A DNA stretch of 64,000 nt from an uncultured SAR324 cluster bacterium. Lineage in GTDB: Bacteria; SAR324; NAC60-12. Both the position numbers and the translations under genes were made by a program. Below are positions 9,765-19,277 of the stretch, piece by piece. Location of the stretch: positions 519,740 to 583,739 of the forward strand of contig CAJJCY010000003.1 in the NCBI GenBank assembly GCA_905182865.1, written 5' to 3'. Each line of letters opens with the position of its first letter. Within the stretch, counting starts at the first letter, position 1. The notes under the pieces are model-generated. The model saw only the letters and a list, made by a program, of their open reading frames with translations. It was not told the DNA's origin and did not search any database.

Positions 9765-10553
9765 TTACCATTTATTGTGGTCATGTCCCACTGCCCTGTC
9801 AAAATGAGTATAGCCTCCATCGACAAAGATGAGCTGTCCGGTTGTATGGGAAGAACGGTCGGAAGCAAGAAAGACAATAGTTTGCGCAATTTCTTCAGGG
9901 GTCGTTAGTCTTTGTTCAAACGGTACAATATCAGCGATGGCTTTTTTGGCAGCTTCCGGATTAGTTTGTGTTTGGAAAAACTGCTCGTATTGATCTGTGA
10001 TGCATTCAGCTGGAATAACACAATTGACTCTAACTTTCTCCGGGGCCAAAGCTACCGCCCATTCGCGGGTGAGTGCGCTGATTGCCCCCTTTGCGGCGGC
10101 ATAAGCTGAAGTCTTGCCTTGTCCCGTAACAGAAACTTTAGAGCCGAGATTAAGAATACATCCCGGTCCTTTTCGGATTTGCGGCAATGCGTAGTGCGTC
10201 ATTGCATACACATGGAGAAGATTGTTTTTAACAGAAGTCATAAAATCTTCTGGAGAAGTTTCAAGTCCCAGACCGTCATTGAATCCGGCATTGTTAACCA
10301 GCACGTCCAGTCCTCCGAACCACGAAACAGTTTGTTCAACAGCTTGTTTACAGGATTTTAGATTTGTAAGGTCGGCTTCAACAAAACTAGCTTTTGAGCC
10401 TGAAGATTTAGCCAAAACAGGTCCGGCTTCTGTGTCACGATCAACTATAACTACTTTGCAGTCTTCTGCCAAAAATGCTTTTACGGTTGCTGCACCGATT
10501 CCCTTTGCACCCCCTGTAACAAGTACAATTTTGTCTCTCAGTCCCAAGTCCAT
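9765..10553 (-). CDS. SDR dehydrogenase, candidate L-fucose dehydrogenase
   Basis: A 262-residue classical SDR. TGGAKGIG is the NAD(P) motif at residues 14-21, then NNAG, and the active-site YAAAK. The C-terminus, FVDGGYTHFDRA, resembles bacterial L-fucose dehydrogenases, which oxidise L-fucose at C1 to L-fucono-lactone. It lies next to the fucose mutarotase and lactonase, the steps immediately before and after. A second candidate for the same reaction is the aldo/keto reductase at 13318. SDR membership is certain; the substrate is inferred from context and overall likeness. Confidence 0.82.
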   Translation of the reverse strand: MDLGLRDKIVLVTGGAKGIGAATVKAFLAEDCKVVIVDRDTEAGPVLAKSSGSKASFVEADLTNLKSCKQAVEQTVSWFGGLDVLVNNAGFNDGLGLETSPEDFMTSVKNNLLHVYAMTHYALPQIRKGPGCILNLGSKVSVTGQGKTSAYAAAKGAISALTREWAVALAPEKVRVNCVIPAECITDQYEQFFQTQTNPEAAKKAIADIVPFEQRLTTPEEIAQTIVFLASDRSSHTTGQLIFVDGGYTHFDRAVGHDHNKW

Positions 10554-10591
10554 GTATTACTTTTATTTGAAGCTGGTTGAATATATTTTCT

Positions 10592-11053
10592 CTACATTAC
10601 TTTCCCATCCGGTCCAATTACGCCTTTTGTGATCATGAAACAACCGTATGGTCGACGTTCTGCGGTAGCTATCACAGCATAAGTTTTTCTGGATTGCTCG
10701 TAAAAACTATGCCTTTCTACTGAATCCATTTTCCATTCTCGATCTGCATTTTCCAAAGCGATTTTATGTAAATCTTTGTGTACTTCAAGCATGGTTTCCG
10801 GTTCCCCAACCACCTGCATATACTGAATAGGGGCTTCAATGAAACTGTCCAGTGGAAAAACCGAAAAAATTGCCCGGGCAACTTCCGGAATTCCGGCGCC
10901 ATCCAGCCGGATCACTTCACCATGAACAGTTGTCGAAGCCACTGAATCTGCTGGGAAATTGCTGTCTACGATGGTCAGAACGTCGCCATGTCCCATTGCA
11001 CGGAGGATGTAAAGCAAGTTTGGATTAAGTAGAGGATCAAGATTTTTTAACAT
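10592..11053 (-). CDS. fucU: L-fucose mutarotase (FucU/RbsD family)
   Basis: A 153-residue member of the RbsD/FucU family, which interconverts the alpha and beta anomers of L-fucose in the cytoplasm. It opens with LDPLLNPNLLYILRAMGHGD, which holds the catalytic histidine of the MGHGD motif. The signature ends in ERRPYGCFMITKGVI, the FucU form of the PYGN/C motif. Length matches FucU (about 140-155) and is distinct from RbsD (139). It stands between the SDR and the lactonase genes, as expected for a fucose pathway. This is the strongest single indicator that the locus handles L-fucose. Confidence 0.9.
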   Translation of the reverse strand: MLKNLDPLLNPNLLYILRAMGHGDVLTIVDSNFPADSVASTTVHGEVIRLDGAGIPEVARAIFSVFPLDSFIEAPIQYMQVVGEPETMLEVHKDLHKIALENADREWKMDSVERHSFYEQSRKTYAVIATAERRPYGCFMITKGVIGPDGKVM

Positions 11054-11090
11054 AATAATTCCAATGTTTCAGGTTTAAGAATCAGTGTAT

Positions 11091-11137
11091 TAGCCGCTAA
11101 GAACACTAAGTTTTTTTCTTGGCGATCTTAGCGGCTA
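11091..11137. repeat. Long intergenic hairpin between fucU and the lactonase gene
   Basis: An 11-bp perfect inverted repeat (11091-11101 and 11127-11137, TAGCCGCTAAG/CTTAGCGGCTA) with a 25-base loop that has a run of seven T. The loop itself can pair partly (CTAAG with CTTGG). It occupies most of the 88-base gap between two operon genes. It may be a dispersed short hairpin repeat or a partial terminator. Confidence 0.65.
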
Positions 11138-11141
11138 TATT

Positions 11142-12038
11142 CTACAGCTGGTAGAGTTGTTCAGCGTTTAAACTAAACAGTTTTTCCTGCATTTCTGCAG
11201 GGCGTTTGGCGATAATTTCCTTGAGTGCCGCTACCCACTGGGCCAAGCTTGACCCTAGAGTACAAACCGGCCAATCACCACCAAACACCACTCGCTCTTC
11301 ACCAAAGGCATCAAGGCAGGCATTGACTGTCGGGGCCAGAGTGTCTGTATTCCATCCGGCTTCGGCACGAGCCACTATTCCAGAAATTTTGCAGTACACG
11401 TTTTCAAGTTCTCCCAATTTGAAAATTCCTTTATGCCAACTTTCTTTGGAGTGTAGAAAAGTCGTATCCGAACTGGATGAGTCGATTTTCCGTTGCCCGT
11501 TGACAATGTAGGGATCTGCATTCCCGCAATGGTCCAGTACAATAGTTGTCTCCGGAACCTGACGGCAGAGTTCTACTGCATCATGGAGTTCTGCAGGACG
11601 TATGCAGATGTCGAAGAGCAGTTTCCTCTTCCCCAACTCACGGATGCCCCTCACAAATTCCGGAGTGAGGCAGTATTTCGGTGGTATTTCAGGATTGTGA
11701 AGAACCCGACGCACACCTTTGATAAAGGGATTGCCGGAATTAGCATCCAGAAATTCAGTAAAACCTGCTTTACATGGATCAGCTGAAACGACCATTCCAA
11801 GCATTACATCCGAATCTGCCTGACAATGCAGAGTCAGGTCGTCAATCTCTTTCTGCTTGTCATCCGGATGTGCATCCACCTCCATGTAAACAGTTCGTCT
11901 GATTCCGGAACTTGCTGATGCTTTGAGATAATCCGAAATTTCAAAACTACGGTTAAGTGCCGGAACCCCTTCCACCCAGGGTAATTTTAGACGATCCAGA
12001 TTCCAAAGATGCTGATGTGTGTCAATTATGTCAAGCAT
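11142..12038 (-). CDS. Amidohydrolase-family L-fuconolactonase
   Basis: A 298-residue metal-dependent hydrolase of the amidohydrolase_2 group (COG3618 type). The metal-binding HxH is in IIDTHQHLW at the N-terminus, a histidine follows in LDHCGNADP, and the essential aspartate is in VFGGDWPVC near the end. These proteins open sugar 1,4- or 1,5-lactones; the L-fucono-1,5-lactone substrate is assigned from its place between the fucose mutarotase/dehydrogenase genes and the fuconate dehydratase. Start is the ATG at 12038. Confidence 0.87.
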   Translation of the reverse strand: MLDIIDTHQHLWNLDRLKLPWVEGVPALNRSFEISDYLKASASSGIRRTVYMEVDAHPDDKQKEIDDLTLHCQADSDVMLGMVVSADPCKAGFTEFLDANSGNPFIKGVRRVLHNPEIPPKYCLTPEFVRGIRELGKRKLLFDICIRPAELHDAVELCRQVPETTIVLDHCGNADPYIVNGQRKIDSSSSDTTFLHSKESWHKGIFKLGELENVYCKISGIVARAEAGWNTDTLAPTVNACLDAFGEERVVFGGDWPVCTLGSSLAQWVAALKEIIAKRPAEMQEKLFSLNAEQLYQL

Positions 12039-12235
12039 TTTATGGGTTAAATTTTAAGACTTCATTGTTCTTCGGATATACAAGCTAGCACACGATACCA
12101 AAGAGATCAATCGAATTAATTGATATAATTACAAGAAATATAAACGACTAATTGGCAGGACTTTTAAGTGGTCTCCACTTCAAGGACAATTTCTCTTTTG
12201 AATTAAGGTGTATTTTTTGTTTGCCTTACAGTTCT

Positions 12236-13156
12236 TTAGATTTCCTGTAGGGCAAGTATTTCATGCCATTTGCGGGCGCATTGGCCGGCCGTAAGGAATG
12301 AGGCCTCTTTGGACTTCAGCCAGTCTATCAGCAGTTCAACCTGATTAAGGCAATACTTACCGCAGCCTTTGGTCAGAAACGGATCTGGCATTACTCCACC
12401 TTCTCCATAATGAATCACGCCCTCAGGCATTTCCCAAAACTCCCATGGATGAAAATAAAAGCATAAGACAATGGGCTTTTGACTCTGATCATTCTTTTCT
12501 AGATAACTCATAAATGATTCAATGTGCGGAATAAAAGCTTCAGTAGACTGTGTGCGGTAGAGTGGCCATTGGTCTTTATCGCGACCGTAATCATCCTTTG
12601 ATTCCATACCCATGTCAGCAAATTGGATAATTTCAATCAAATTTAAACTCCCCTGTTCCGTCCAGTTTTCTTGACTGGGATGATAAGGGAAAAGCTGCTC
12701 ATTGTAAAAATACATGGGGTAAGTGGCATCACATTCATAACCCAGGGCCTCCAGGGCGTTTGTGACATGAGTTCCTCCAAAAAGTCTCGGGCAGCGCCAG
12801 GAAACAACTTTGTGACCAACAATATCTTCCAGTATATCTGTGGCAAGCTTAATTCTCGGCTGCACTTCCTCCGGTAAAAGAGGATAAGTTCCCGGAATTT
12901 CAAACAAACTGTCGCCCATAGTCTCATGATAGAGTGAGTGAGTTCCTGTTTCATGACCCGCGGATTCTATTTCCCGTACAATTTCTGGAAAGCGCCGGGC
13001 TGTGTCTGCAACCCAGAAAGCTGTCACGGGAATGGATTTTTTGGCAAACAGATTCAGCAACAGCGGAGTCCCCTTAGTGACTCCTTCATAAAAAGGAGTC
13101 CAACTGCCGATATCAGTTTCCATATCAATACCAAATACTACCTGTATCTCTCTCAT
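12236..13156 (-). CDS. Polysaccharide deacetylase family protein
   Basis: A 306-residue NodB-like carbohydrate esterase 4 homologue. It starts with VVFGIDMETDIG, where the first catalytic Asp sits in a variant motif, then shows PVTAFWVADTARRFPEIV and the metal-binding block GHETGTHSLYHE with its two histidines. A later SWRCPRLF matches the conserved arginine strand. There is no signal peptide, so it is probably cytoplasmic and may act on small acylated or amide substrates, as PuuE-type members do. It is the first gene of the leftward series, facing away from the aldo/keto reductase across a 161-base divergent region. Its substrate is unknown. Confidence 0.8.
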   Translation of the reverse strand: MREIQVVFGIDMETDIGSWTPFYEGVTKGTPLLLNLFAKKSIPVTAFWVADTARRFPEIVREIESAGHETGTHSLYHETMGDSLFEIPGTYPLLPEEVQPRIKLATDILEDIVGHKVVSWRCPRLFGGTHVTNALEALGYECDATYPMYFYNEQLFPYHPSQENWTEQGSLNLIEIIQFADMGMESKDDYGRDKDQWPLYRTQSTEAFIPHIESFMSYLEKNDQSQKPIVLCFYFHPWEFWEMPEGVIHYGEGGVMPDPFLTKGCGKYCLNQVELLIDWLKSKEASFLTAGQCARKWHEILALQEI

Positions 13157-13317
13157 CCTTTATACCCATTTATGACAAAATGTAATTTGTAGATTTTATC
13201 TTTCAACACAATTTTACTATACTTAGTGTCAGTAAAGTTAAAAATTTATTAAATAATTTAGGGTTTCCATTTAAGTAATGAATAGTCCCCTTCCAAAACT
13301 TCCAGAGACAGACTGAA

Positions 13318-14334
13318 ATGAACCCTTTTGAAACCAGGCTTCTGGGTAATACTGGAATTAAAATACCTTCACTGGGATTTGGTGGTGCTCCCTTGGGAGA
13401 ATTGTTTGAAAAGGTTGAGCATCTGCAAGCAATTGAAACACTCGACGAAGCTTATGCTTCAGGAATTCGTTACTACGATACTGCACCTTGGTATGGGCAT
13501 GGCTTGAGTGAGCATAGATTGGGCAATTTGCTGCACCAAAAAAACCGTCATGAGTTTATCCTTTCCACCAAAGTAGGAAGAGTGTATAGACCTTTCAAAG
13601 GTGATCCGGTTCTCTTTGACGGATCACCATGGGTCGGAGGCCTTCCTTTCGAATGGAATTTTGATTATTCTGCGGCAGGATTTGAACGTTCATTTCTTGA
13701 CAGTACAATGCGGCTCGGGTTGAATCGGATTGACCTTCTTGTCATTCATGATTTGGACAGGAGTTACCATGGTAAATCAGTTTCCAATAAACTTCAGGAA
13801 CTGGAGACAGGAATGGAATGGCTAAAAATGATGAAGAATTCAGCAGCTATTCAGGCCTTTGGAGCAGGCATCAATGACATTGAAATGATTCCGCTTTTTT
13901 TAGAACATTTCGAACTGGATTTTTTCCTGGTTGCCATGCCTTACACCCTGCTGAATCAGGAGCCGCTTAAAGATATATTTCCAGAATGTGAAAGGCGTGG
14001 TATTGGGATCATTATTGGTTCACCCTATGCGTCAGGGATACTGGCTAGTGGTTCCAGAAAAGAATCCAAATACGGATATGTCGCTGCCAGTGAGGAGATA
14101 CGGAAAAAGGTTCAGTCTATAGAAGTGATCTGTGAAGATCATGGAATTCCACTTAAAGCGGCCGCATTACAGTTTCCACTGGCTCACCCTCAAGTTTCGT
14201 CAGTCATACCCGGTGCATTGAGAGCTGCTCAAGTTAATGAGAATCTTGAAATGCTCAAAATACATATACCTCTTGAGTTCTGGCTTGAACTCAAACAGAC
14301 AGGCTTGCTGCATCCTGAAGCGCCGGTAGCTTGA
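13318..14334 (+). CDS. Aldo/keto reductase, candidate L-fucose (D-threo-aldose) 1-dehydrogenase
   Basis: A 338-residue AKR. The catalytic tetrad is visible: Asp and Tyr in YYDTAPWYGHGLSE (about residues 51-64), Lys in ILSTKVGR, and His in LLVIHDLDR. The insertion after the Lys (PFKGDPVLFDGSPWVGGLPF) is typical of D-threo-aldose 1-dehydrogenases, which oxidise L-fucose and related sugars. It is transcribed away from the main operon and converges on the fuconate dehydratase gene. It is either an isoenzyme of, or an alternative to, the SDR at 9765. Confidence 0.85.
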   Translation: MNPFETRLLGNTGIKIPSLGFGGAPLGELFEKVEHLQAIETLDEAYASGIRYYDTAPWYGHGLSEHRLGNLLHQKNRHEFILSTKVGRVYRPFKGDPVLFDGSPWVGGLPFEWNFDYSAAGFERSFLDSTMRLGLNRIDLLVIHDLDRSYHGKSVSNKLQELETGMEWLKMMKNSAAIQAFGAGINDIEMIPLFLEHFELDFFLVAMPYTLLNQEPLKDIFPECERRGIGIIIGSPYASGILASGSRKESKYGYVAASEEIRKKVQSIEVICEDHGIPLKAAALQFPLAHPQVSSVIPGALRAAQVNENLEMLKIHIPLEFWLELKQTGLLHPEAPVA

Positions 14335-14442
14335 TCTTTCTGCCATTGGATTAATCAGTGTGTGATACATACATTTCATTAACCCCAACACAATGCTAAG
14401 TATTTGCTGTCAAAAGTATTCGCCAGGATAATGAAAAGTATT

Positions 14443-15741
14443 TTATTTTTTATCTTTCCAGACACTTCCACCGGGAAACTCATATTCCTGCAAACTCCCT
14501 GTTTTCATCGTGATACTGAATCCCGGATCCAGAGGAGGCATATACCGTCCGTTTTTTATTATCACTGGATTCTCAAAGTGTTCATGAAGGTGATCCACAT
14601 ACTCAATAATCCGATTTTCCAAACTGCCAGACACACAAATATAATCAAAAATAGAGATGTGCTGAACATACTCACAAAGCCCTACTCCACCCGCATGGGG
14701 ACAAACTGGGACATTAAATTTTGCCGCCATCAACAAGACTGACAAAACTTCGTTTACTCCACCCAAACGACAACAATCAAGCTGGCAGAACTGCAGTCCC
14801 TTTGACTGAAAAAATTGCTTAAAAATTATACGGTTTTGACAATGTTCTCCTGTAGCCACACCGATTGGTGCAATCTGAGCTGAAATTTTTTGATGCCCCA
14901 GAACATCATCCGGACTAGTCGGCTCTTCTATCCACCATGGATCAAACTGAGCCAATAATTTCATATTTTCAATGGCTTCCTCAACATCCCAAATTTGATT
15001 TGCATCAAACATCAGCTTACAATCAGAACCAATTTCCTCCCTTACAATTGAGGCCCTTCTTATGTCATCCTGAATATCACTCCCAACTTTTATTTTAAAA
15101 TGAGTCCATCCCTTCTCTATTGAATCTCTACACAGGGCCCTGATCTTATCATCTGAATAGCCCAACCAGCCTGCTGAAGTTGTATAGGCGGGATAGCCCT
15201 TTAAACGCATTTCAGCTTCCCGCTGCTCTCGTGTAGAAAATTTTTCTTCAAGCATTTTGATGACTTCTTCAGGAGTTATTACATCCGTAATATATCGAAA
15301 ATCAACAGCCCTCACCAGTTCCTCTGGCGACATATCAACCAGTAGTTTCCAGAGAGGTTTTCCTTCTATCTTTGCATATAAGTCCCACAGCGCATTCACA
15401 ATTGCTGCAGTAGCAAGATGGATCACTCCTTTTTCAGGACCTACCCATCGAAGCTGAGAATCACCGACAAGTGAACGCCAGAATGCTCCCATATTACGAG
15501 TAATTTCAACAAAGTCCTTGTTAACAAGCATATACTTTAAGGCATGAACAGCAGCTACACACAGTTCATTTCCTCTGCCGATTGTAAAAGTTAGACCATT
15601 CCCTTTTACCTCAGAATTTGTAATTAAAGTTACATATGTAGCTGAATAATCCGGATCCGGATTCATAGCATCGGAACCATCTGAATGAATAGATGTAGGG
15701 AAACGGATATCAGCTACATGTACATCAATGATTTTAAGCAC
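14443..15741 (-). CDS. L-fuconate dehydratase (enolase superfamily)
   Basis: A 432-residue enolase-superfamily enzyme of the mandelate racemase branch, converting L-fuconate to 2-keto-3-deoxy-L-fuconate. The catalytic KxK is in HFKIKVGSD, metal ligands in MFDANQIWD, WWIEEPTSPDD and GVATGEHCQNR, and the C-terminal base in PVCPHAGGVGLCEYVQH. The SLENRIIEYVDHLHEHF stretch is characteristic of the L-fuconate dehydratase/ENOSF1 family. Full length for the family. It is 97 bases downstream of the peptide-transporter gene dppC, not in the main operon. With this gene the window has every step from L-fucose to pyruvate plus lactate. Confidence 0.93.
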   Translation of the reverse strand: MLKIIDVHVADIRFPTSIHSDGSDAMNPDPDYSATYVTLITNSEVKGNGLTFTIGRGNELCVAAVHALKYMLVNKDFVEITRNMGAFWRSLVGDSQLRWVGPEKGVIHLATAAIVNALWDLYAKIEGKPLWKLLVDMSPEELVRAVDFRYITDVITPEEVIKMLEEKFSTREQREAEMRLKGYPAYTTSAGWLGYSDDKIRALCRDSIEKGWTHFKIKVGSDIQDDIRRASIVREEIGSDCKLMFDANQIWDVEEAIENMKLLAQFDPWWIEEPTSPDDVLGHQKISAQIAPIGVATGEHCQNRIIFKQFFQSKGLQFCQLDCCRLGGVNEVLSVLLMAAKFNVPVCPHAGGVGLCEYVQHISIFDYICVSGSLENRIIEYVDHLHEHFENPVIIKNGRYMPPLDPGFSITMKTGSLQEYEFPGGSVWKDKK

Positions 15742-15838
15742 TGAGATCTCCTTAAAAATAATTAATAATATTTAAAGCTTAATCATGATTAATATTTTTT
15801 TTACCTAAATCTTGCAATCATGTTAAAACAAATCTGTT

Positions 15839-16689
15839 TCAGCGAAGGCGTCTCAAACGGGGTCGAGAATATCACGTAAACCGTCTCCCAGCAGATTCAA
15901 GCCAAGAACAGTGAGGACAATTGCCAGTCCAGGAGTATTGCAAGTTGGGTGCAAGAAACATCATAGTTTGCGCTTCACTGAGCATTTTCCCCCAGCTTGG
16001 CATCGGAGGTTGTGTTCCAAGTCCCAGGTAACTCAGACCTGCTTCTGCAAGAATTCCCAAGGCAAATTGAATTGTACCCTGTACTATGAGGACACTCGCG
16101 ATGTTGGGTAAAATATGATCCATTGCAATCCGGACTTCTCCTTTTCCTGAAGTTCTTGCGGCAAGAATGAATTCACGTTCCTTGAGGGCTAAGACTTCCA
16201 CGGGTAATTCTGGCAAAAACCGGAATATTGAAGATACCAATTGCAACGATAGCATTCACGGCAGACGCACCAAAAACAGCGGTGATCAAGATCGCAATTA
16301 CCAATGAAGGAAACGCAAATATAAGATCGTTTCCCCGCATAATAATTTCGTCAAGAAAAGAACCTCGCCTTGCCTGCAGAAAAGCATCCCAGAGGGACAC
16401 CAATCGCTACTCCCAATACCCACAGCCAGTAAGCCACAGCAATTGATGTCCGCGCTCCCATCATGACCATTGAAAAAACATCACGGCCAAAATGATCCGT
16501 TCCCAGCCAATGTGCAGTTGATGCTCCCTGCAGCTTGTGTGGAATGTCCAGTAATTCCACAGAATAAGGTGTCCAGAACAAAGAAACTACTCCGGTCAAA
16601 AGCATAATAAAGCTCAGGATTATGCCAATCACAAAACTACGGTGCTGCCAACTTTGCTGCCAGATTTCATGAATTCGTGATTTACTCAT
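15839..16689 (-). CDS. dppC: Peptide ABC transporter permease, DppC/OppC type (frameshifted)
   Basis: Inner-membrane permease of a peptide importer. The protein reads MSKSRIHEIWQQ, then GTDHFGRDVFSMVMMGAR (the DppC GTDxxGRD signature), the EAA-like coupling loop and GDGLRDILDP at the end. It is split into four pieces by indels near 16376, 16220, 15940 and 15858. Restoring one or two bases at each rebuilds a normal ~284-residue protein ending in PRLRR. Two of the breaks are missing bases in C or G runs, pointing to consensus errors. Its ATG overlaps the dppB stop by 8 bases. No dppD or dppF ATPase gene follows; the fuconate dehydratase comes next. Confidence 0.82.
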
Positions 16690-17635
16690 GACCCCCACTA
16701 CGCAAGCGTGGATCAAGTGCTGCATAAAACATGTCCACTAGAAAATTTATTGTAACTACTGTTGCAGCCAGTAAGATTATGATGTTCTTCACCACTACCA
16801 AATCCCTTTGGGAAATGGCCTGAAAAAGCAGACGTCCCAGGCCAGGCAAATAAAAAACGTTTTCAATGATGATTGTACCCGCCAGCAAAAATGAAAGTTG
16901 TAACCCAAGGATCGTAACAACTGGAATCAAAGCATTTCTGACTGCATGCTTCCACAGCGCAGCATTTCTGCTGAGTCCTTTTGCACGTGCGGTGCGTACA
17001 AAATCTTCTCTCACGGTTTCCAAAACTGCCGAACGTGTAACTCGCGCTAAAATTGCGGCTTGCGGCAGTGCCAGGGCTACTGCAGGCAAAACCAGGGATT
17101 TTAGCGCCGCTCCAAAACCCATTTCCCAGCCTGCAAATCCTCCTGCAGAAAACCAGCCCAGTTTGACTGAAAAAAATAAGATCAACAGGATTGCAAACCA
17201 GAAATTTGGAACGGCGACGCCCAGTTGCGCAAAGCCCATTATTCCGGTATCTGCGAAACGCTTATGATTTGCTGCTGCAAAAACTCCAAAAGGAATGGCT
17301 AGTAAAGTGGAAAGTGAAATTGCCAGAAGGGCCAAAGGCAAACTGAGGGAAAGTCGTTCTAAAATTAATTCGGAAACCGGAGTATCATAAGTGTAACTTC
17401 GGCCAAAATCACCCTGGAGAATTCCAATAATCCAGCGAAAATAACGTTCCGGAGCAGAAAGATCCAGTCCCATTTCTGTCCTTAGAGCGGCCAGGGTGTC
17501 TTCCTGTGCACCAACTCCAAGAATTATTAGAGCCGGATCACCGGGCAGGATTTCCAGTAGCAAAAAAATTATCAATGATGCCACCAGCAGGGTGACCAGC
17601 AAAGAAAATAATCGTTTTGCCAGGAAGGTCGTCAT
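16682..17635 (-). CDS. dppB: Peptide ABC transporter permease, DppB/OppB type
   Basis: About 317 residues from the ATG at 17635 (MTTFLAKRLFSLL, the usual DppB opening); an upstream ATG would add seven residues. Six membrane helices, the conserved LPGDPALIILG loop after helix 1, RYFRWIIGILQGDFGRS before helix 2, and the coupling loop with DFVRTARAKGLSRNAALW. It ends with ALDPRLRSGGHE, overlapping dppC. With dppA and dppC it forms a di/oligopeptide importer. Intact, unlike its partner. Confidence 0.92.
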   Translation of the reverse strand: MTTFLAKRLFSLLVTLLVASLIIFLLLEILPGDPALIILGVGAQEDTLAALRTEMGLDLSAPERYFRWIIGILQGDFGRSYTYDTPVSELILERLSLSLPLALLAISLSTLLAIPFGVFAAANHKRFADTGIMGFAQLGVAVPNFWFAILLILFFSVKLGWFSAGGFAGWEMGFGAALKSLVLPAVALALPQAAILARVTRSAVLETVREDFVRTARAKGLSRNAALWKHAVRNALIPVVTILGLQLSFLLAGTIIIENVFYLPGLGRLLFQAISQRDLVVVKNIIILLAATVVTINFLVDMFYAALDPRLRSGGHE

Positions 17636-17689
17636 TTTATTTGTTAAACCCGGCACTTCAGGAAATTTACTGAAGTGCCTTTGAGGAAA

Positions 17690-19183
17690 TTAATTGTTCC
17701 AGCTGACACCAGTCAAGTCATTGGCCTGGACGGGGCTGTTTTCCCAAAGTCCATTCACATTTTTGTTCCAAATTCCCAGTTTTGCCAACTGAAAAAGGAA
17801 GCCGTTGACGGCATCTTTAGCCAGAATCGCCTGGGCTGCACCCATCAGGGCGTAGCGACGCTTTGTATCAGAAGTTACGTTGAGGCTCTCAATGACTGCA
17901 TTGAAGCCCGCATTGCGGTATTGAAAATAATATTTTGGGCGGGTGTAAATACCAATGTCCATCGGTTCAGTATGTGAAACGATAGTCAGATCAAAGTCTT
18001 TGTTTTTGAAAACTTGATCCAGCCATTGTGCCCACTGAACAGGAATTATTTCCAATTCAATTCCGACTTTACGAAGCTGAGCTGCAATGATTTCACCACC
18101 GCGACGAGCATAACTGGGAGGCGGTAATTTTAGAGTTGCTTTAAAACCATTTGGATAACCGGCTTCTGCCAGCAATTGTTTGGCCTTTCCCGGATCATGT
18201 GGGTATGTTCCAGTCAGATCGACATATGCAGCATGGTGCGGAGCAAAGTGAGTCCCTATTGGAGTTCCAAAACCAAACATGGCTCCGTCAATGATTTCCT
18301 GTTTGTTAAGTGCGTGGGCAATGGCCTGGCGTACCAGGAGATCATTGAATGGTTTTTGCTGGTTGTTGGTAGAGAGGATCGTTTCACCTTCAGTACTGCC
18401 GACTTTTACAGTGAAACTCGGATCGCTTTGAAATTGTGCAGCCATTTCCGGTGCAGGAAAGTTAGCGAATGCATCGACATCGCCCGCCATCAATGCTGCA
18501 ACAGAGGCTGCAGGATCAGGAATAATTTTGAAGGTTGCAGTTTTGAGTGCTGGTTTTTTGCCCCAGTAATTTGGGTTTTGCCCCAATTCAATCCTGTCAC
18601 CTTTAACCCAACGTTTGAAAGTAAAAGGACCTGTACCGATAGGTTTGCTTTTGTTGGAACCTGCACTTGCTGAATCGACAATTACTGCATCGCCCCAACC
18701 CATGTTAAAAAGAAAGTTGCCAGTTGGAGTTTTCAGTTTAACAACCACAATATTTTTGCCTTGCGCCTCAACTGAAGAAATCGCTGAAAAAAGTGTTTTT
18801 TGGGCATTGGTACTGGTTTCGGCAGTTGCACGCTCCAATGAAAAAACGACATCACTGGAATCAAATGCAGCACCGTCATGGAATTTTACTCCCCGGCGAA
18901 GACTAAATGTATAGGTAAGTCCGTCTGAGGAAATAATCCAAGAGTCGGCCAGTGCCGGCAGTACTTCTGCATTTTGATTGATGCGTGTCAGACCTTCAAA
19001 AACATTGGCATAAACCACTTCGTCAATTGCGGCTGCAGCTCCCGCTGTGGGGTCAAGATGTGGCGGTTCCAATGACATCCCCATTGTTAAATGTGTTTTT
19101 GCGGCAAATGCAGATCCGGAAAAGATCAGTGCAGATCCACTGATCAGTAATAATTTTGCGTACTTTTTAAAAATTGATTTCAT
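17690..19183 (-). CDS. dppA: Peptide ABC transporter substrate-binding protein, DppA type
   Basis: About 497 residues of an SBP_bac_5 periplasmic binding protein. The ATG at 19183 is favoured because a TTGGAG sequence lies just upstream. A standard Sec signal peptide follows (KLLLISGSALIFSGSAFAA). Family markers are LADSWIISSDGLTYTFSLR, VKFHDGAAFDSSDVVFSLERA, the IGTGPFTFKRWVKGDRIEL strand and the RQAIAHALNKQEII helix. It lies 82 bases downstream of a P1-family aminopeptidase, a sensible partner for peptide uptake. A small hairpin lies in that gap. Confidence 0.92.
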   Translation of the reverse strand: MKSIFKKYAKLLLISGSALIFSGSAFAAKTHLTMGMSLEPPHLDPTAGAAAAIDEVVYANVFEGLTRINQNAEVLPALADSWIISSDGLTYTFSLRRGVKFHDGAAFDSSDVVFSLERATAETSTNAQKTLFSAISSVEAQGKNIVVVKLKTPTGNFLFNMGWGDAVIVDSASAGSNKSKPIGTGPFTFKRWVKGDRIELGQNPNYWGKKPALKTATFKIIPDPAASVAALMAGDVDAFANFPAPEMAAQFQSDPSFTVKVGSTEGETILSTNNQQKPFNDLLVRQAIAHALNKQEIIDGAMFGFGTPIGTHFAPHHAAYVDLTGTYPHDPGKAKQLLAEAGYPNGFKATLKLPPPSYARRGGEIIAAQLRKVGIELEIIPVQWAQWLDQVFKNKDFDLTIVSHTEPMDIGIYTRPKYYFQYRNAGFNAVIESLNVTSDTKRRYALMGAAQAILAKDAVNGFLFQLAKLGIWNKNVNGLWENSPVQANDLTGVSWNN

Positions 19184-19211
19184 TATATTCTCCAAAGATG
19201 TAAATTAATAA

Positions 19212-19227
19212 ACCTCCTCATGGAGGT
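19212..19227. terminator. Small hairpin between P1 peptidase and dppA
   Basis: Inverted repeat ACCTCC/GGAGGT with a 4-base loop, followed on the minus strand by TTTATTAATTT. Six base pairs is weak, so this could be a leaky terminator or an attenuator that gives dppA its own expression level. Confidence 0.35.
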
Positions 19228-19277
19228 GTTGAAAAAAGAAGAATGGGTATCATCACTAAAAAGCTAAAAAATAGCAA

